A DNA stretch of 21,960 nt from CAZILN01 sp964540005 (GTDB lineage: Bacteria; Bacteroidota; Bacteroidia; Bacteroidales; SM23-62): assembly GCA_964540005.1 (NCBI GenBank), contig CAZILN010000006.1, positions 1-21,960 of the forward strand. The letters are read 5' to 3'. Below, in pieces: positions 7,141-16,745 of this stretch; position 1 is the stretch's first letter; each line of letters opens with the position of its first letter. The position numbers were made by a program, and so were the translations under genes. The notes under the pieces were generated by a model, which did no database searches, had not been told where the DNA came from, and worked only from the letters and a program-made list of their open reading frames with translations.

Positions 7141-8451
7141 TCACATTATATTCAGAACTATACTGGCTGTGGACACACCACCCCGGTAATCGATTATTTC
7201 ATATATAATTGTGTCCGTTCCCTTCCGGACATCATTCTGAGCTTCCTTCCGGGCTTCCTTCCTGTAGTAGACAATGCTGCCTGCATCCAGGATGACTTCC
7301 CCCTGCGGTTCATTCAGTATCCGTGAGATCCTCAGGCTGTCCCCGTCCGGGTCCGAATCATTTTCGAGTGGCCGTATTACTGTTTTTTCTCCCTGTATCC
7401 TTACAGTATCATTAAAAGCGACAGGTTGGTTGTTATGATTTCTGTCTGTGATCCCGGCGCCGTTCATTACCCGGGACGGGACCTCTCTTACCGGGTCCGG
7501 ATTGTAACTGTAATACAGGGAGGGATCGAAAGCAGTTCCGCTTTTTTCCCTCCTTCCTCTTACATTTTCATAAAAGTTATCCCTGACGACAAGCGAGGGA
7601 TCTCTCTCTCCCATGCCTGTGTCTTCTATTATATGAGGGTCCTCAAGGTTCCTGAAATAATTATATTCAGCCACCACATCAGATTCCAGGCGTGCCGCAA
7701 TACAATAACTTTCTACCTGTTCATAGTAATTATTAAATACGTGCACATCCCCGAAACGGACCCTGGGCAAACGCTGGTTGAGGCGGTAATATTCATGGTC
7801 AGCAGCATCATAGAATTCCGACAATCCGTCGAACCAGCAGTGATGAACCGTTACCCTGAAATGCCCGCGTGCATAGGTCTGCCGGTCATTGCTGCCTACC
7901 AGCATGACCTTGTTATGATTGCTGAAGCGGGTCCATGAAACCGTGATGAAATCTGCAGCTGTTCCTGACATGCCCGTAATATCCAGCAATCCGTCAAAAC
8001 TGCGGAACAGGTGGCAATGATCCACCCAGATATTCTTCCCGTACAGGGTCAGGCAGTCCGTACCCGGATCCCCCTTGCCATCCCAGTGCCCGTCCTGATA
8101 GGAATCCCCTATGGACAGATCCCGGATGATGATGTTGGACCCCATGATCATGAGTCCCCCGTTACGTATCATGGCATTCCTCCCTGATCCGATAATGGAA
8201 ATATTGCTTGCCTGCACGCTGAGCATTTCCCCTCCGAGCAATTCAATAGTATCCCTGATAAGAATTACGGCAGGTTTTTTTACGGAGAGGCTTTTCAGTA
8301 ACTGTCCCCGGTCCGATACGATAATGGTATCGCCTCCCTCACCCCCTGATGTGCCTCCGTTAAGCGAGGCCCATCCAAGGGGAGGATCTGCCCCTTTTAG
8401 CTGCTGTGACAGCAGGATGATCAATGTCAATATGATATGTAGGGTTCTCAT
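7141..8451 (-). CDS. PL1 pectate lyase with C-terminal cadherin-like domain
   Basis: This is predicted to cleave alpha-1,4-polygalacturonate by beta-elimination. The ATG at 8451 gives a compact signal peptide (MRTLHIILTLIILLSQQLKG) and lies 18 bases after the preceding stop; an in-frame GTG at 8466 is the alternative. The product is ~436 residues. The PL1 (Amb_all) helix covers ~25-325. It carries IWVDHCHLFRSFDGLLDI (~141-158), whose aspartates would bind Ca2+, and RLPRVRFGDVHVFNNYY (~227-243), which holds the catalytic arginine region. The tail (~342-436) contains ENDSDPDGDSLRI, typical of cadherin-like or bacterial Ig tandem domains. There is no T9SS sorting domain and no lipobox, so the enzyme probably stays in the periplasm, unlike the other PL1 at 3422-5671. 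The two PL1 enzymes are clearly different in sequence, so they are not a recent duplication. Confidence 0.87.
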   Translation of the reverse strand: MRTLHIILTLIILLSQQLKGADPPLGWASLNGGTSGGEGGDTIIVSDRGQLLKSLSVKKPAVILIRDTIELLGGEMLSVQASNISIIGSGRNAMIRNGGLMIMGSNIIIRDLSIGDSYQDGHWDGKGDPGTDCLTLYGKNIWVDHCHLFRSFDGLLDITGMSGTAADFITVSWTRFSNHNKVMLVGSNDRQTYARGHFRVTVHHCWFDGLSEFYDAADHEYYRLNQRLPRVRFGDVHVFNNYYEQVESYCIAARLESDVVAEYNYFRNLEDPHIIEDTGMGERDPSLVVRDNFYENVRGRREKSGTAFDPSLYYSYNPDPVREVPSRVMNGAGITDRNHNNQPVAFNDTVRIQGEKTVIRPLENDSDPDGDSLRISRILNEPQGEVILDAGSIVYYRKEARKEAQNDVRKGTDTIIYEIIDYRGGVSTASIVLNIM

Positions 8452-8469
8452 AAATGCCTGCCGCACCGG

Positions 8470-9897
8470 TCAGTGGATTAATTCATTGTTTATATAGACT
8501 TTCTCATACCTGGGTTCATCCGCATACTGCAGATAGTTGCCTTTTTCAACACCGTTAAAATGACAATTAGTGATATGGATGTCATGAATAACAGCTGATT
8601 CTTCCAATCCCTGCAGGTATATCCCGTATTTACTTTTTTCACTGCGGACATTATCAATCCTGATGTTTCGCACCAGGGGAAGATGCTCACCGCCCTGCCC
8701 GTCTTTCAGTTCATAGATGCAATTGATTTTCAGTACTGCCTCATCAACCTCACCGATAGTAAGGTTCCTGACAAAAATATTTTCAACAATGCCTCCCCTC
8801 AAACTGTTTGTCTTGATGCGGATGGCACGTTCCAGCTGCGGGCTGTTCATCAGGCAATCCTCAACAAATACATTCCTGCAGCCACCGGAGATCTCACTCC
8901 CTATGACGACCCCTCCATGCCCGTTTCTCATTTCACAATTCCTTACAATAATATTTTCACTGGGTACGGACCATCTCCTTCCGTCCCCGTTGCGCCCTGA
9001 TTTAATGGCAATGCAATCGTCCCCCGTATCGAAATAGCATCCCTCTATCAGCACGTTTTTACAGGATTCCGGGTCACAACCGTCATTGTTGGGACCGTGA
9101 CTGTCTGCTCTCACCCCGCGTACGGTAACACTCTCTGAAAGAAGGGGATGAATTAGCCAGAATGGAGAATTTTTGATGGTTATACCCTCAACAAGTACGG
9201 CCTTGCACTGCAGGAACTGTATGAACGGGGGCCTTAGGTATCCGTCCTTCCCCATAAGCCGTTCTTCCACGGGGACCTCATCTTCAAGGTACTTCATTAA
9301 TCTGGGACGGCCCTGCTCGTCGGACTGGCTGGGCATTCCTGCTTTCCAACCGTACTCGGTCCGGCCCTTCCACCACCACCAGCTGGTATCACTTGCCTGT
9401 CCGTCAAGTATCCCCTTTCCCGTTACAGCAATATTTTCAGCTTCAGCAGCATGGATCAGGGGTGAATAATTGTAGCAGTCAACTCCTTCCCAGCGTGTAA
9501 GTACAAGGGGCAGGTAAGCCTCAGGATCATTTGAGAACCGCAATACGGCACCTTCCTGAATGTGCAGGTTTACATTGCTTAGCAGCCTGATGGCTCCTGT
9601 AATATAGGTTCCTGGAGGAATAACTACCCGTCCTCCACCTGATGCTGAGCATTCCCCGATAGCTTTGTTTAAGGCATCCGTCACCGGTTCCCCGCTTCCG
9701 GGAAGCGCTCCGAAATCCAGGATGGAAAAATCCTTCTCAGGAAAGGATGTACTTATGATCTCCCCGGTGATGGTTTCAACACTCTTCCAGTCATCGTATG
9801 AGGATCCGGCAGATCCGGTAGCGCATCCCGAGAGATACCCCCCCAGGATAATTAAAAGTAGAAGAACCGCCTTTCTTAATATTTTATCAGCAGCCAT
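8470..9897 (-). CDS. GH28 polygalacturonase-type lipoprotein
   Basis: This GH28 glycoside hydrolase is predicted to hydrolyse galacturonosyl linkages by inversion, most likely as an exo-acting or oligosaccharide-trimming enzyme. The start at 9897 gives a regular lipoprotein signal: MAADKILRKAVLLLLIILGG, then YLSGC with the lipidated Cys at 25. The frame extends to an ATG at 9933, which would overlap susD by 11 bases. Catalytic signatures are in the expected order: NNDGCDPES (~270-278), GDDC (~292-295) with its adjacent aspartates, GHGG (~326-329) and RIKT (~360-363). The mature enzyme is ~450 residues, the usual size. Aromatic WWWW near residue 173 probably lines the substrate cleft. It follows susD directly and precedes a PL1 gene by 18 bases, so the three are almost certainly cotranscribed. 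Rhamnogalacturonan or xylogalacturonan as substrate cannot be excluded. Confidence 0.92.
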   Translation of the reverse strand: MAADKILRKAVLLLLIILGGYLSGCATGSAGSSYDDWKSVETITGEIISTSFPEKDFSILDFGALPGSGEPVTDALNKAIGECSASGGGRVVIPPGTYITGAIRLLSNVNLHIQEGAVLRFSNDPEAYLPLVLTRWEGVDCYNYSPLIHAAEAENIAVTGKGILDGQASDTSWWWWKGRTEYGWKAGMPSQSDEQGRPRLMKYLEDEVPVEERLMGKDGYLRPPFIQFLQCKAVLVEGITIKNSPFWLIHPLLSESVTVRGVRADSHGPNNDGCDPESCKNVLIEGCYFDTGDDCIAIKSGRNGDGRRWSVPSENIIVRNCEMRNGHGGVVIGSEISGGCRNVFVEDCLMNSPQLERAIRIKTNSLRGGIVENIFVRNLTIGEVDEAVLKINCIYELKDGQGGEHLPLVRNIRIDNVRSEKSKYGIYLQGLEESAVIHDIHITNCHFNGVEKGNYLQYADEPRYEKVYINNELIH

Positions 9898-9922
9898 GGT
9901 CTTTTCAGCAATATTGTTCTTT

Positions 9923-11692
9923 CTAGTAGCCATAGTCGTTACTCAGCTTTGTATTGGCATCAATAACACTCTGGTGTATGGGAAGGAGCTCTTTGCGATT
10001 AGGTTCAAAAAACTCTGCAAGGGAGACAATGAATGCTTCGGTAATATTATCCGCCCAGTCAGATACATTGGGCCACATAATTACATCCCTGTCGGCTATG
10101 GCTGCTGAATCCATATCGTAATAGAAGTTAAGGTACTCTATGTTTTCCCCCTCATTCCTCCAGACGATCTTCGATGGAACATACTGGTAGGGAGCTTCAC
10201 GGTTCATCAGCTTCCTTAGCTCATCTTTTGTTTCTTTCAGTTTCTCATCAAGCAGGTTCCACCTGATCAGGTCGAATTTGCGGATGCATTCCCCTCCGAA
10301 TTCCCAGGCCCGTTCCTTTACCAGCTCATCAAAGAAGCCGGCATAATCCGAAGGTATGGAAGGCATCTGATCCGTGTTACCCCTGAAGGCCCTTTCCCTG
10401 ACAAGGGTGAAGGCTTCAATGGCCTCGTTGGTCGGACCCTGGTTGAGTTCATTCTCTGCCTCGGCAAACATCAGGAGTATATCCGAATAGCGCATCATTA
10501 CCCAGTTTACCCCGTTGTATTTATCCGTTCCGGGAAAAATGGGCTGTATCCATTCCCTCCTCCACTTGGCTATGAAAATATCCTGGAATTGCCGGTGCAG
10601 CCTTATATTATCCGCATCGATCTCATAGTAAGCCACGGTATTGTCCCGGCGTGTATCCAGGCTGTCGAATGAAAGATAATAGGTCGGCATCGCCCGGATG
10701 CCCCCGTCAGCCTTTCCATACCTTGAGGATTCGTTTGACCTGTTCCCTACATAATAGCCGACCTCGCCGCTGCGGTATATCCCCATTCCCACTTCAAACA
10801 TGCTTTCCCCGTACCGTGTATCCAGTTTCCGCTCACAGTGGGTTTCAAAGACGTCAGAAAAGTCCGGGTTAAGACTGTGTTCCTCGCTTAATATAACATC
10901 CCTGCAGGCATCCCTGGCAATTTCATAATAGCTCAGGTGATCCGATCCTCTCTGCATACCACCTTCCCTTCTCAGGGAGTATCCTCCCCGTGCAAGGGCT
11001 ATCCTGGCCAGCAATCCTTTAACGGCCCCTTTTGTCAGCCGCTCATCGGATGGTACCTCCGATCTCCAGGGTACCAGTTCTGCAGCCTGCTTCAGGTCAG
11101 CTATGATCTGCTCATAGATAATATCGCGATCGGTTTTCGGCAGGCTGAAATCATCTCCGGCCTTGGATGGTACGGTCTTGAAGGGTACATCCCCCCAGTT
11201 ACGCACCAGCTCGTAATAAAAGATGGCCCGAAGGGTCATTGCCTCACCATAAAGCCTGTCCATTTCCGCTATTTGTTCTTCAGTGCCCTCAGTATAAACG
11301 GTACTCCCCGGTATATTGGCAATACATATATTTGCCCTTTCTATGGAGGCATACAGGTTCCTCCAGGGTTTCTCTATCTCTGAATTCCCCGAGTTTGCAC
11401 CATAGCGTGCGATCCCCCTTCTGCCGTTATCGAAGGATCCGCTGCACATGGCAATATCGGTATCCACCCCGTAGTACATACTGAGCCGTTTGGACCAGCC
11501 TTCATCCAGGGTCATCAGCTGGTAGATCCCCAGTACTGACTGACGCGTATAATCGACATTATTGAATACATTTTCATTGGAAAAAAGAGAGACGGGTTCG
11601 TACTCAAAGTATTCCTCGCAGGAAAACAGGACCGAAGCACAGATGATGAGTCCGCCTGCTAATATCTTCAGTATTATTTTATTTGTCTTCAT
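9923..11692 (-). CDS. susD: SusD/RagB-type outer-membrane glycan-binding lipoprotein
   Basis: This is a surface lipoprotein that caps the SusC channel and binds oligosaccharide, here presumably oligogalacturonides. It is 589 residues, within the family range. The signal peptide ends in a lipobox, VLFSC with Cys25, followed by EEYFEYEP, the acidic start usual for surface-exposed SusD proteins. The N-terminal SusD_like domain is recognisable in the helical segment with IERANICIANIP (~115-126) and the later TLRAIFYYELVRNWGDVPF (~153-171), a strong family motif. The C-terminal RagB part includes WVMMRYSDILLMFAEAENELN (~399-419) and the VRERAF segment. It starts 11 bases after the susC stop, so the pair is translationally close. 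Substrate specificity cannot be read from the sequence and is inferred only from the neighbouring enzymes. Confidence 0.96.
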   Translation of the reverse strand: MKTNKIILKILAGGLIICASVLFSCEEYFEYEPVSLFSNENVFNNVDYTRQSVLGIYQLMTLDEGWSKRLSMYYGVDTDIAMCSGSFDNGRRGIARYGANSGNSEIEKPWRNLYASIERANICIANIPGSTVYTEGTEEQIAEMDRLYGEAMTLRAIFYYELVRNWGDVPFKTVPSKAGDDFSLPKTDRDIIYEQIIADLKQAAELVPWRSEVPSDERLTKGAVKGLLARIALARGGYSLRREGGMQRGSDHLSYYEIARDACRDVILSEEHSLNPDFSDVFETHCERKLDTRYGESMFEVGMGIYRSGEVGYYVGNRSNESSRYGKADGGIRAMPTYYLSFDSLDTRRDNTVAYYEIDADNIRLHRQFQDIFIAKWRREWIQPIFPGTDKYNGVNWVMMRYSDILLMFAEAENELNQGPTNEAIEAFTLVRERAFRGNTDQMPSIPSDYAGFFDELVKERAWEFGGECIRKFDLIRWNLLDEKLKETKDELRKLMNREAPYQYVPSKIVWRNEGENIEYLNFYYDMDSAAIADRDVIMWPNVSDWADNITEAFIVSLAEFFEPNRKELLPIHQSVIDANTKLSNDYGY

Positions 11693-11703
11693 CCTTTTTA
11701 TCT

Positions 11704-14700
11704 TTAAAGTGTCAGGTTGATACCCAGCAGGTAGGAAGTACTCCTCGGATAGGCAGAATAATCAACCCCCGGTGTCAGTGGTGTGGTTCTCCTTGTATCC
11801 ACCTCGGGGTCATAACCCGAATACCTGGTAAAGGTGTGCAGGTTGTTGAACGTAGCATATATCCTGAATCCCTGGACGAATATCTTCCTTGTCCATTTCA
11901 CCGGGAGGGTATAGCCAAGGGTGATATTGTTGATCCTCAGGAATGAACCATCTTCCACCGCCCATGAGTGGAACAGGTATCTGCCCTGAGTTGGTGACCA
12001 GATACTGGCATCCTGGTTCATCTGGTTTAAAAGGTCGGGATCATTGACCACTTCCCCTGTTTCATCTATGTTAACCCACCTTTTATCAGAATTCATTTCC
12101 GTAAGGGAATTGGTATACCTGCGATAGGTGGAGGTAAATTCGATTTTATTGGCATTATAAATATCATTGCCAACCACCCAGTTCACAAAAAGACTGAGAT
12201 CCAGTCCTTTATATACGGCCATAATGTTTGTCCCACCCACATGTTTGGGATTGGAATTCCCGATAACCACCCTGTCCTCATCAAAGGTAACGCCCATGTC
12301 ATCCAGTATCGGGTTACCGTCTTCATCGAGGGGTTTACCCGTATCCTTGAATTTAACCATACCAGGGACCAGGTTTCCCCCGAAGGTAATACCCGAATTA
12401 TCCGCTATTCCCGGTTTAAGGGTATAGGTCTCAGTTGCCGGATCATAGTCAAAATCGTCTACCGTGTAAAACCCGTCGGTGATAAATCCGTACATGAGTC
12501 CGACCGGTTCACCCACACGTACAATGAAATCGTCTCCCGTATCTGCCGACCAGTCTGAAGTAACCGTGAAATATTCCATGCCTCCCAGGTCCTCGACCCG
12601 GTTCCGGTTCATTGAAATGTTAAAATTGGCAGACAGCCTGAAATCCTGTTTCTCGATTATATAAGCATCCATGATGAATTCCAGTCCGTAATTGGAAGTC
12701 TCCCCTATATTCTGCATCTGTTCCTCAAATCCTGATACCGATGGTATCCTTGACCTGATGAGCAGGTCTTTCGTGGTATTCTTATAAGCGTCCACCGTAA
12801 GGTTAAGCCGGCTGTCATACAGTCCGATATCCAGTCCGGCATTCCTGGTGAGAGTGGTCTCCCATTTCAGATAAGGATTAGCCAGGTTTCCCGGATACAG
12901 GAAGGTCAGGGGAACCTCATTCAGGTAATATGCCTTGTCCGAACCCACATTATAGGTCGTGGTCCATAAGAAATCGCTGATCCTGTTGTTCCCGGCCTGT
13001 CCGTAACTCACCCGGACTTTCAGGCTGGAGATGGCACTGATGGACTGCATGAAAGATTCTTCTGATATCCGCCAGGCCACAGACCCGGAGGGGAATGCTG
13101 CCCAGCGGTTTTCCGGACCGAACTTTGAAGAGCCGTCGGACCGGAGGGTAAAACTGGCCAGGTATTTATCCCGGTAAGCATAATTGGCCCTTCCGAAAAA
13201 AGACAGCAGGCGGTTAAGTCCTTCAAAGGTATTCGGCTTCTGGTTATCCTCTCCCAGCGCCATGGATCCTATGGCCACCTGTGGCGTAATATCTTCAGGA
13301 AAGGAGCGGGATTCCGCACTGAAGCGTGTATAATCCCTGTTGACCATTTCCTGTCCGAGCATCACATTGATGTCATGCGCATCCCGGAACTGTCTCAGGC
13401 TGTATGTCAGGATGTTGGCCCACCGCAGGGACCTGTCCATGTTCTCATTCAGAATAACAATGGGCTTGTCACCGTATTTCCTGGCGTTGGGAGTAGATAT
13501 CCCGTCAAAACTCTCGTATCGCTGGGGCCTGTAATCAAATCCCAGGTCCATTTTATACGACAGGTTTTTTATTATAGCATACTGCAGGCTGCCATTCAGG
13601 GTTGCATAGGTGCGGTATCGCCTTTGGTACTCATCATTTACCAGGGTCACCGGATCGATGAGCCGGCTGCTGGAATAATATTCATCCTCATCGAATTCCA
13701 GGCTGGGATCGTCACTGAAATCTATCAGTCCGTTTACCGGCCGGTAAATAACGGCATGCTTCAGCCTGTTATTGGTCGAGGAACCGGGATCCGAGGTGCC
13801 GGCTCCGCGGATCTTTGTATTGGAAAGCTTGGCATCGAAATTCAGGCTGAGTTTTTCGGTGGCCTGGCTCTTGAACCTGAAATTCAGGTTGCTGCGCGTA
13901 TACCCTGAACCAATCATGATCCCAAGGTCCTCTATCTGTGACAGGCTGACGCTGAAAGAGGATTTCTCCGTACCTCCGTAGATGCTGAGGTTATGATTCT
14001 TTACCGGGGCTTTCCTTCCGAATACCTGTTCCTGCCAGTCTGTTCCGGCCTGATCGCTGTACAGGCTGTCCAGTTGCTCATATTCCCCGAAGAGTTCGCG
14101 ATAGGACCGCAGATCGAGAAACGATCCTGAAGCAGCACGCTGGTACTGGTTCAGGGCAAATTCATAGGGTGTCATGACCGGCAGTTTTTTGGTCAGTTCC
14201 TTGATCCCGTAATAGAAATTATAATCCACCTTGACCTTTTCCTTCGATCCGCTCTTGGTAGTAATGATGATCACCCCGTTTGCACCCCGTGCCCCGTATA
14301 TAGCTGTGGATGAAGCATCCTTCAATACATCTATACTGGCTATATCAGAGGGGGGAATATCGCTCATGGATTCAGAAGGGAAACCGTCAATGATGAACAG
14401 GGGGGAATTATCCTGTGTGATGGATCCCCCTCCCCGTACTCTTACCTTTACTTCCGCATCGGGTGAACCTTCGGCGGTAACCACGTGGACCCCGGCCAGC
14501 CGGCCTGTTAAAGCAGCGGCAGCAGAAGTGGCCGGAACATCTTTTAACTGGTTACTGTTGACCGAGGAAACTGCCCCGGTAAGGTCCCGCTTCCTCACGG
14601 TACCGTAGCCAATGACAACAATCTCATCGAGGTATTCTGTTTTTGTCCGCATTACCACATCTATCCTGGTCCGGCCGTTTACAGAAATTTCCTGGCGCTC

Positions 14701-14946
14701 CATTCCTACATAAGAGTATTCCAGTATGGTCCCCTGTGGGTCATCTACATCGATTGTGTAATTTCCGTCCAGGTCGGTAATAACTCCTGCCGTGGTTCCC
14801 CGGATAACAACAGCAACCCCGGGCAGCAGATCTCCTGCTTCATCGGTGATCGTTCCGGTAACTGTTTGTCCATGCGCAGTATACGCCGACAACAGGCATA
14901 CCAGGAACAACAGCATACCGGGCTTGGATATTCGGTATTTCAACAT
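11704..14946 (-). CDS. susC: SusC/RagA-type TonB-dependent outer-membrane transporter
   Basis: This is an outer-membrane beta-barrel that imports oligosaccharides delivered by SusD, using TonB energy. The ATG at 14946 was chosen because it gives a normal signal peptide (MLKYRISKPGMLLFLVCLL... to AHGQ); the longer frame begins with TTG at 14973. The product is ~1080 residues, typical for SusC. Order: signal peptide 1-26; carboxypeptidase-D regulatory-like domain ~28-102 (VTGTITDEAGDLLPGVAVVI), a SusC hallmark; TonB box region DEIVVIGYGT (~107-116); plug domain to ~230 with RIRGGGS-like VRVRGGGSI and LFIIDGFP; and a 22-strand barrel ending in an aromatic/hydrophobic terminus, YLLGINLTL. No extra N-terminal STN domain is present, so signalling through an anti-sigma factor is unlikely, consistent with control by the neighbouring hybrid regulator. 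The previous gene ends 163 bases upstream with a hairpin in the gap. Confidence 0.96.
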   Translation of the reverse strand: MLKYRISKPGMLLFLVCLLSAYTAHGQTVTGTITDEAGDLLPGVAVVIRGTTAGVITDLDGNYTIDVDDPQGTILEYSYVGMERQEISVNGRTRIDVVMRTKTEYLDEIVVIGYGTVRKRDLTGAVSSVNSNQLKDVPATSAAAALTGRLAGVHVVTAEGSPDAEVKVRVRGGGSITQDNSPLFIIDGFPSESMSDIPPSDIASIDVLKDASSTAIYGARGANGVIIITTKSGSKEKVKVDYNFYYGIKELTKKLPVMTPYEFALNQYQRAASGSFLDLRSYRELFGEYEQLDSLYSDQAGTDWQEQVFGRKAPVKNHNLSIYGGTEKSSFSVSLSQIEDLGIMIGSGYTRSNLNFRFKSQATEKLSLNFDAKLSNTKIRGAGTSDPGSSTNNRLKHAVIYRPVNGLIDFSDDPSLEFDEDEYYSSSRLIDPVTLVNDEYQRRYRTYATLNGSLQYAIIKNLSYKMDLGFDYRPQRYESFDGISTPNARKYGDKPIVILNENMDRSLRWANILTYSLRQFRDAHDINVMLGQEMVNRDYTRFSAESRSFPEDITPQVAIGSMALGEDNQKPNTFEGLNRLLSFFGRANYAYRDKYLASFTLRSDGSSKFGPENRWAAFPSGSVAWRISEESFMQSISAISSLKVRVSYGQAGNNRISDFLWTTTYNVGSDKAYYLNEVPLTFLYPGNLANPYLKWETTLTRNAGLDIGLYDSRLNLTVDAYKNTTKDLLIRSRIPSVSGFEEQMQNIGETSNYGLEFIMDAYIIEKQDFRLSANFNISMNRNRVEDLGGMEYFTVTSDWSADTGDDFIVRVGEPVGLMYGFITDGFYTVDDFDYDPATETYTLKPGIADNSGITFGGNLVPGMVKFKDTGKPLDEDGNPILDDMGVTFDEDRVVIGNSNPKHVGGTNIMAVYKGLDLSLFVNWVVGNDIYNANKIEFTSTYRRYTNSLTEMNSDKRWVNIDETGEVVNDPDLLNQMNQDASIWSPTQGRYLFHSWAVEDGSFLRINNITLGYTLPVKWTRKIFVQGFRIYATFNNLHTFTRYSGYDPEVDTRRTTPLTPGVDYSAYPRSTSYLLGINLTL

Positions 14947-15047
14947 AACTGAATGATTAAGTGTATAGATCAATTCTGTCAGGCTGCCTGGTTAATAACA
15001 GCTGCAGTAAATTAATGAACATCATGTAAAATAACAGAGAAGAACAC

Positions 15048-15074
15048 ACGGCCTGCCCTGCTTCGGCAGGCCGT
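15048..15074 (-). terminator. Strong 10-bp GC-rich hairpin between the repeat protein gene and susC
   Basis: ACGGCCTGCC (15048-15057) and GGCAGGCCGT (15065-15074) form a perfect 10-bp stem with a 7-base loop. It lies 36 bases after the stop of the upstream gene on the minus strand. It is followed on that strand by a pyrimidine-rich but not uninterrupted U tract (TGTGTTCTTCTCTG). It is a probable intrinsic terminator or attenuator, which would make susC start from its own promoter or from readthrough. I could not find a convincing TAnnTTTG box in the remaining ~100 bases before susC. Confidence 0.65.
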
Positions 15075-15109
15075 ATGAAAACACTTTGAAATAAGATCCG
15101 TTTATTTCC

Positions 15110-16672
15110 CTATCTCTTAATAAACCTCTGAATGTCGGTTTTCCCTTCGGCATTGATCTGGATCAGGTACACCCCGCTGTGCAGATCAGAAATATCAATG
15201 TTTGAATTGCTTGTATTGAGGGTTCTCTGCATGATCAGTTTGCCAACCATATCAAACAGGGAGATGTCTGCCTTGCCTGCACTCTGGTATTCAACCATCA
15301 GCAGGTCCTCGGCCGGGTTGGGATATATCCTTGCCAGGGGTTGCCCGGAGGTGGCGCTTATTCCGACAGGCCATGGATCAATATCCGTAACCAGTGTTGA
15401 GGGCAGGAATGTACCACGGTTGGGTGCATAGGCACCTGTGGTATCCCAGACCATCCAGTCAATAATACCGCCAAGGGTGGAACTGCCGTTCCCGTCCCCG
15501 AACCTGAAATAATTTTCTGAACTTGTTGTCGCGGTGGTTACCTCAATAAAGGCGGTATCTGCCTCGTCGATGTATACGGCCACCTGGTCAGCATCCTTGG
15601 TGATCCGGATGATGTGCCAGCCCGACAGGTCGATAGGAAGGTCACCCGAAACATTTGCCTCCTTTAATTGGTATGAATCGTCGTTCTTCAGGTAGAGCCT
15701 CTCACGGAAACCGGCCTGCTGGATGTCGAATTCCATGGTGCGGTCCATGGTATCGTTTTCAGATTTGATACGTGCGACCATCGTCAGAGCATCATCGACA
15801 TCATTCGGCAGGTTGTGCTTCCACATGAATTTCCCGGGATCGGGCTCCGGTGATATAAGTTTAAGCAGGTTGTTCCCGTCATTATCAGGATCGGCTACAA
15901 TAGTATTGGAATGAAGATCGGTACCGGCCACATTACTGGTTCCGAAATCAATATTGTCATTATCAGGAGTTACATCGGCTGCATAGATCACCCAGGAAGG
16001 CACCTCCTGTGACAGTGAATCTGGAAGGGCTACTCCCTCTTCCGGGGCATAAGCTCCCGTGGTATCCCAGGCCACCCAGTCTACCAGGGCTCCCAGTGTA
16101 GAACTGCCGTTACCGTCGCCGAAACGGAAATAATTTTCGCTGCTTGTTGTTGCTGTTGTAACGCTTGCCACTGCCACCGGATTCTCATCCATGTAGAAAC
16201 TTACCGCATCAGCGTTTTTTGAAATCCTGATGATGTGCCAGTCGAGCGGACTGCCCGGCAGGTCCTCCTTAACTCCACCTTCCTTCAACTCAAAAGTATT
16301 ATCATTTTTCAGGTACAGTCTTTCCCTGAACCCGGCCTGCTGGATGTCAATCTCCATGGTCCGGTCGAGGGTGTCAGATGTACCTTTTACCCTGAGAATT
16401 ATGGTAAAGGGATCATTCACATCATTGGTAAGGGTATATTTCCACATAAACTTCCCCGGATCCTCTTGTGGTGAAATCAGTTCAAGCAGTTTATTGCCCT
16501 CGTTATCCGGGTCATCAAGGATGGTATTGGTATATTGGTCACCACCTGTATTGCTTGTCGAGAAACCAACAAGATCCGGAAGGACAGAGCCGTCATAGAC
16601 TATCCATTCCTGGCCGAATGCAGCAAAAGCCAGAAAAACAAGAAGAAGATTAACAAAGTAGAACTTTTTCAT
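15110..16672 (-). CDS. T9SS-exported protein of two tandem concanavalin-like domains, function unassigned
   Basis: I do not recognise an enzyme family. The 520-residue product has a signal peptide (MKKFYFVNLLLVFLAFAAFGQ), two copies of one ~190-residue domain (about 22-210 and 226-416), and a T9SS type A C-terminal domain from ~445 (ARIYPNPAEDLLMVEY). The copies keep several blocks identical, including IQQAGFRERLYLKND (110-124 and 317-331) and TTATTSSENYFRFGDGNGSS, offset by 207 residues. The beta-rich pattern with GWHIIRI and VAVYIDE strands suggests a LamG/concanavalin-like jelly roll, a fold common in glycan-binding modules. No catalytic motif is evident. It lies between the GH105 gene (73-base gap) and susC (163-base gap with a hairpin). 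A role as a surface pectin-binding protein is a reasonable inference; an unrecognised lyase or esterase is the alternative. Confidence 0.8.
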   Translation of the reverse strand: MKKFYFVNLLLVFLAFAAFGQEWIVYDGSVLPDLVGFSTSNTGGDQYTNTILDDPDNEGNKLLELISPQEDPGKFMWKYTLTNDVNDPFTIILRVKGTSDTLDRTMEIDIQQAGFRERLYLKNDNTFELKEGGVKEDLPGSPLDWHIIRISKNADAVSFYMDENPVAVASVTTATTSSENYFRFGDGNGSSTLGALVDWVAWDTTGAYAPEEGVALPDSLSQEVPSWVIYAADVTPDNDNIDFGTSNVAGTDLHSNTIVADPDNDGNNLLKLISPEPDPGKFMWKHNLPNDVDDALTMVARIKSENDTMDRTMEFDIQQAGFRERLYLKNDDSYQLKEANVSGDLPIDLSGWHIIRITKDADQVAVYIDEADTAFIEVTTATTSSENYFRFGDGNGSSTLGGIIDWMVWDTTGAYAPNRGTFLPSTLVTDIDPWPVGISATSGQPLARIYPNPAEDLLMVEYQSAGKADISLFDMVGKLIMQRTLNTSNSNIDISDLHSGVYLIQINAEGKTDIQRFIKR

Positions 16673-16745
16673 AATAGTAGAATTTTGGTTAATAAATAAT
16701 GATAGGTAGTTGTTATATATAAAATCACTTAATACTATTTGCTTA

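Noticed and set aside
7426..7938. 170-codon open frame on the plus strand
   Set aside because: It is antisense to the PL1 gene, whose motifs are unmistakable, and its own product shows no domain or export signal.
14947..15047. Second copy of the regulator operator before susC
   Set aside because: Only TGAACAT is shared, and no second half-site occurs 22 bp away; the match is too short to call.
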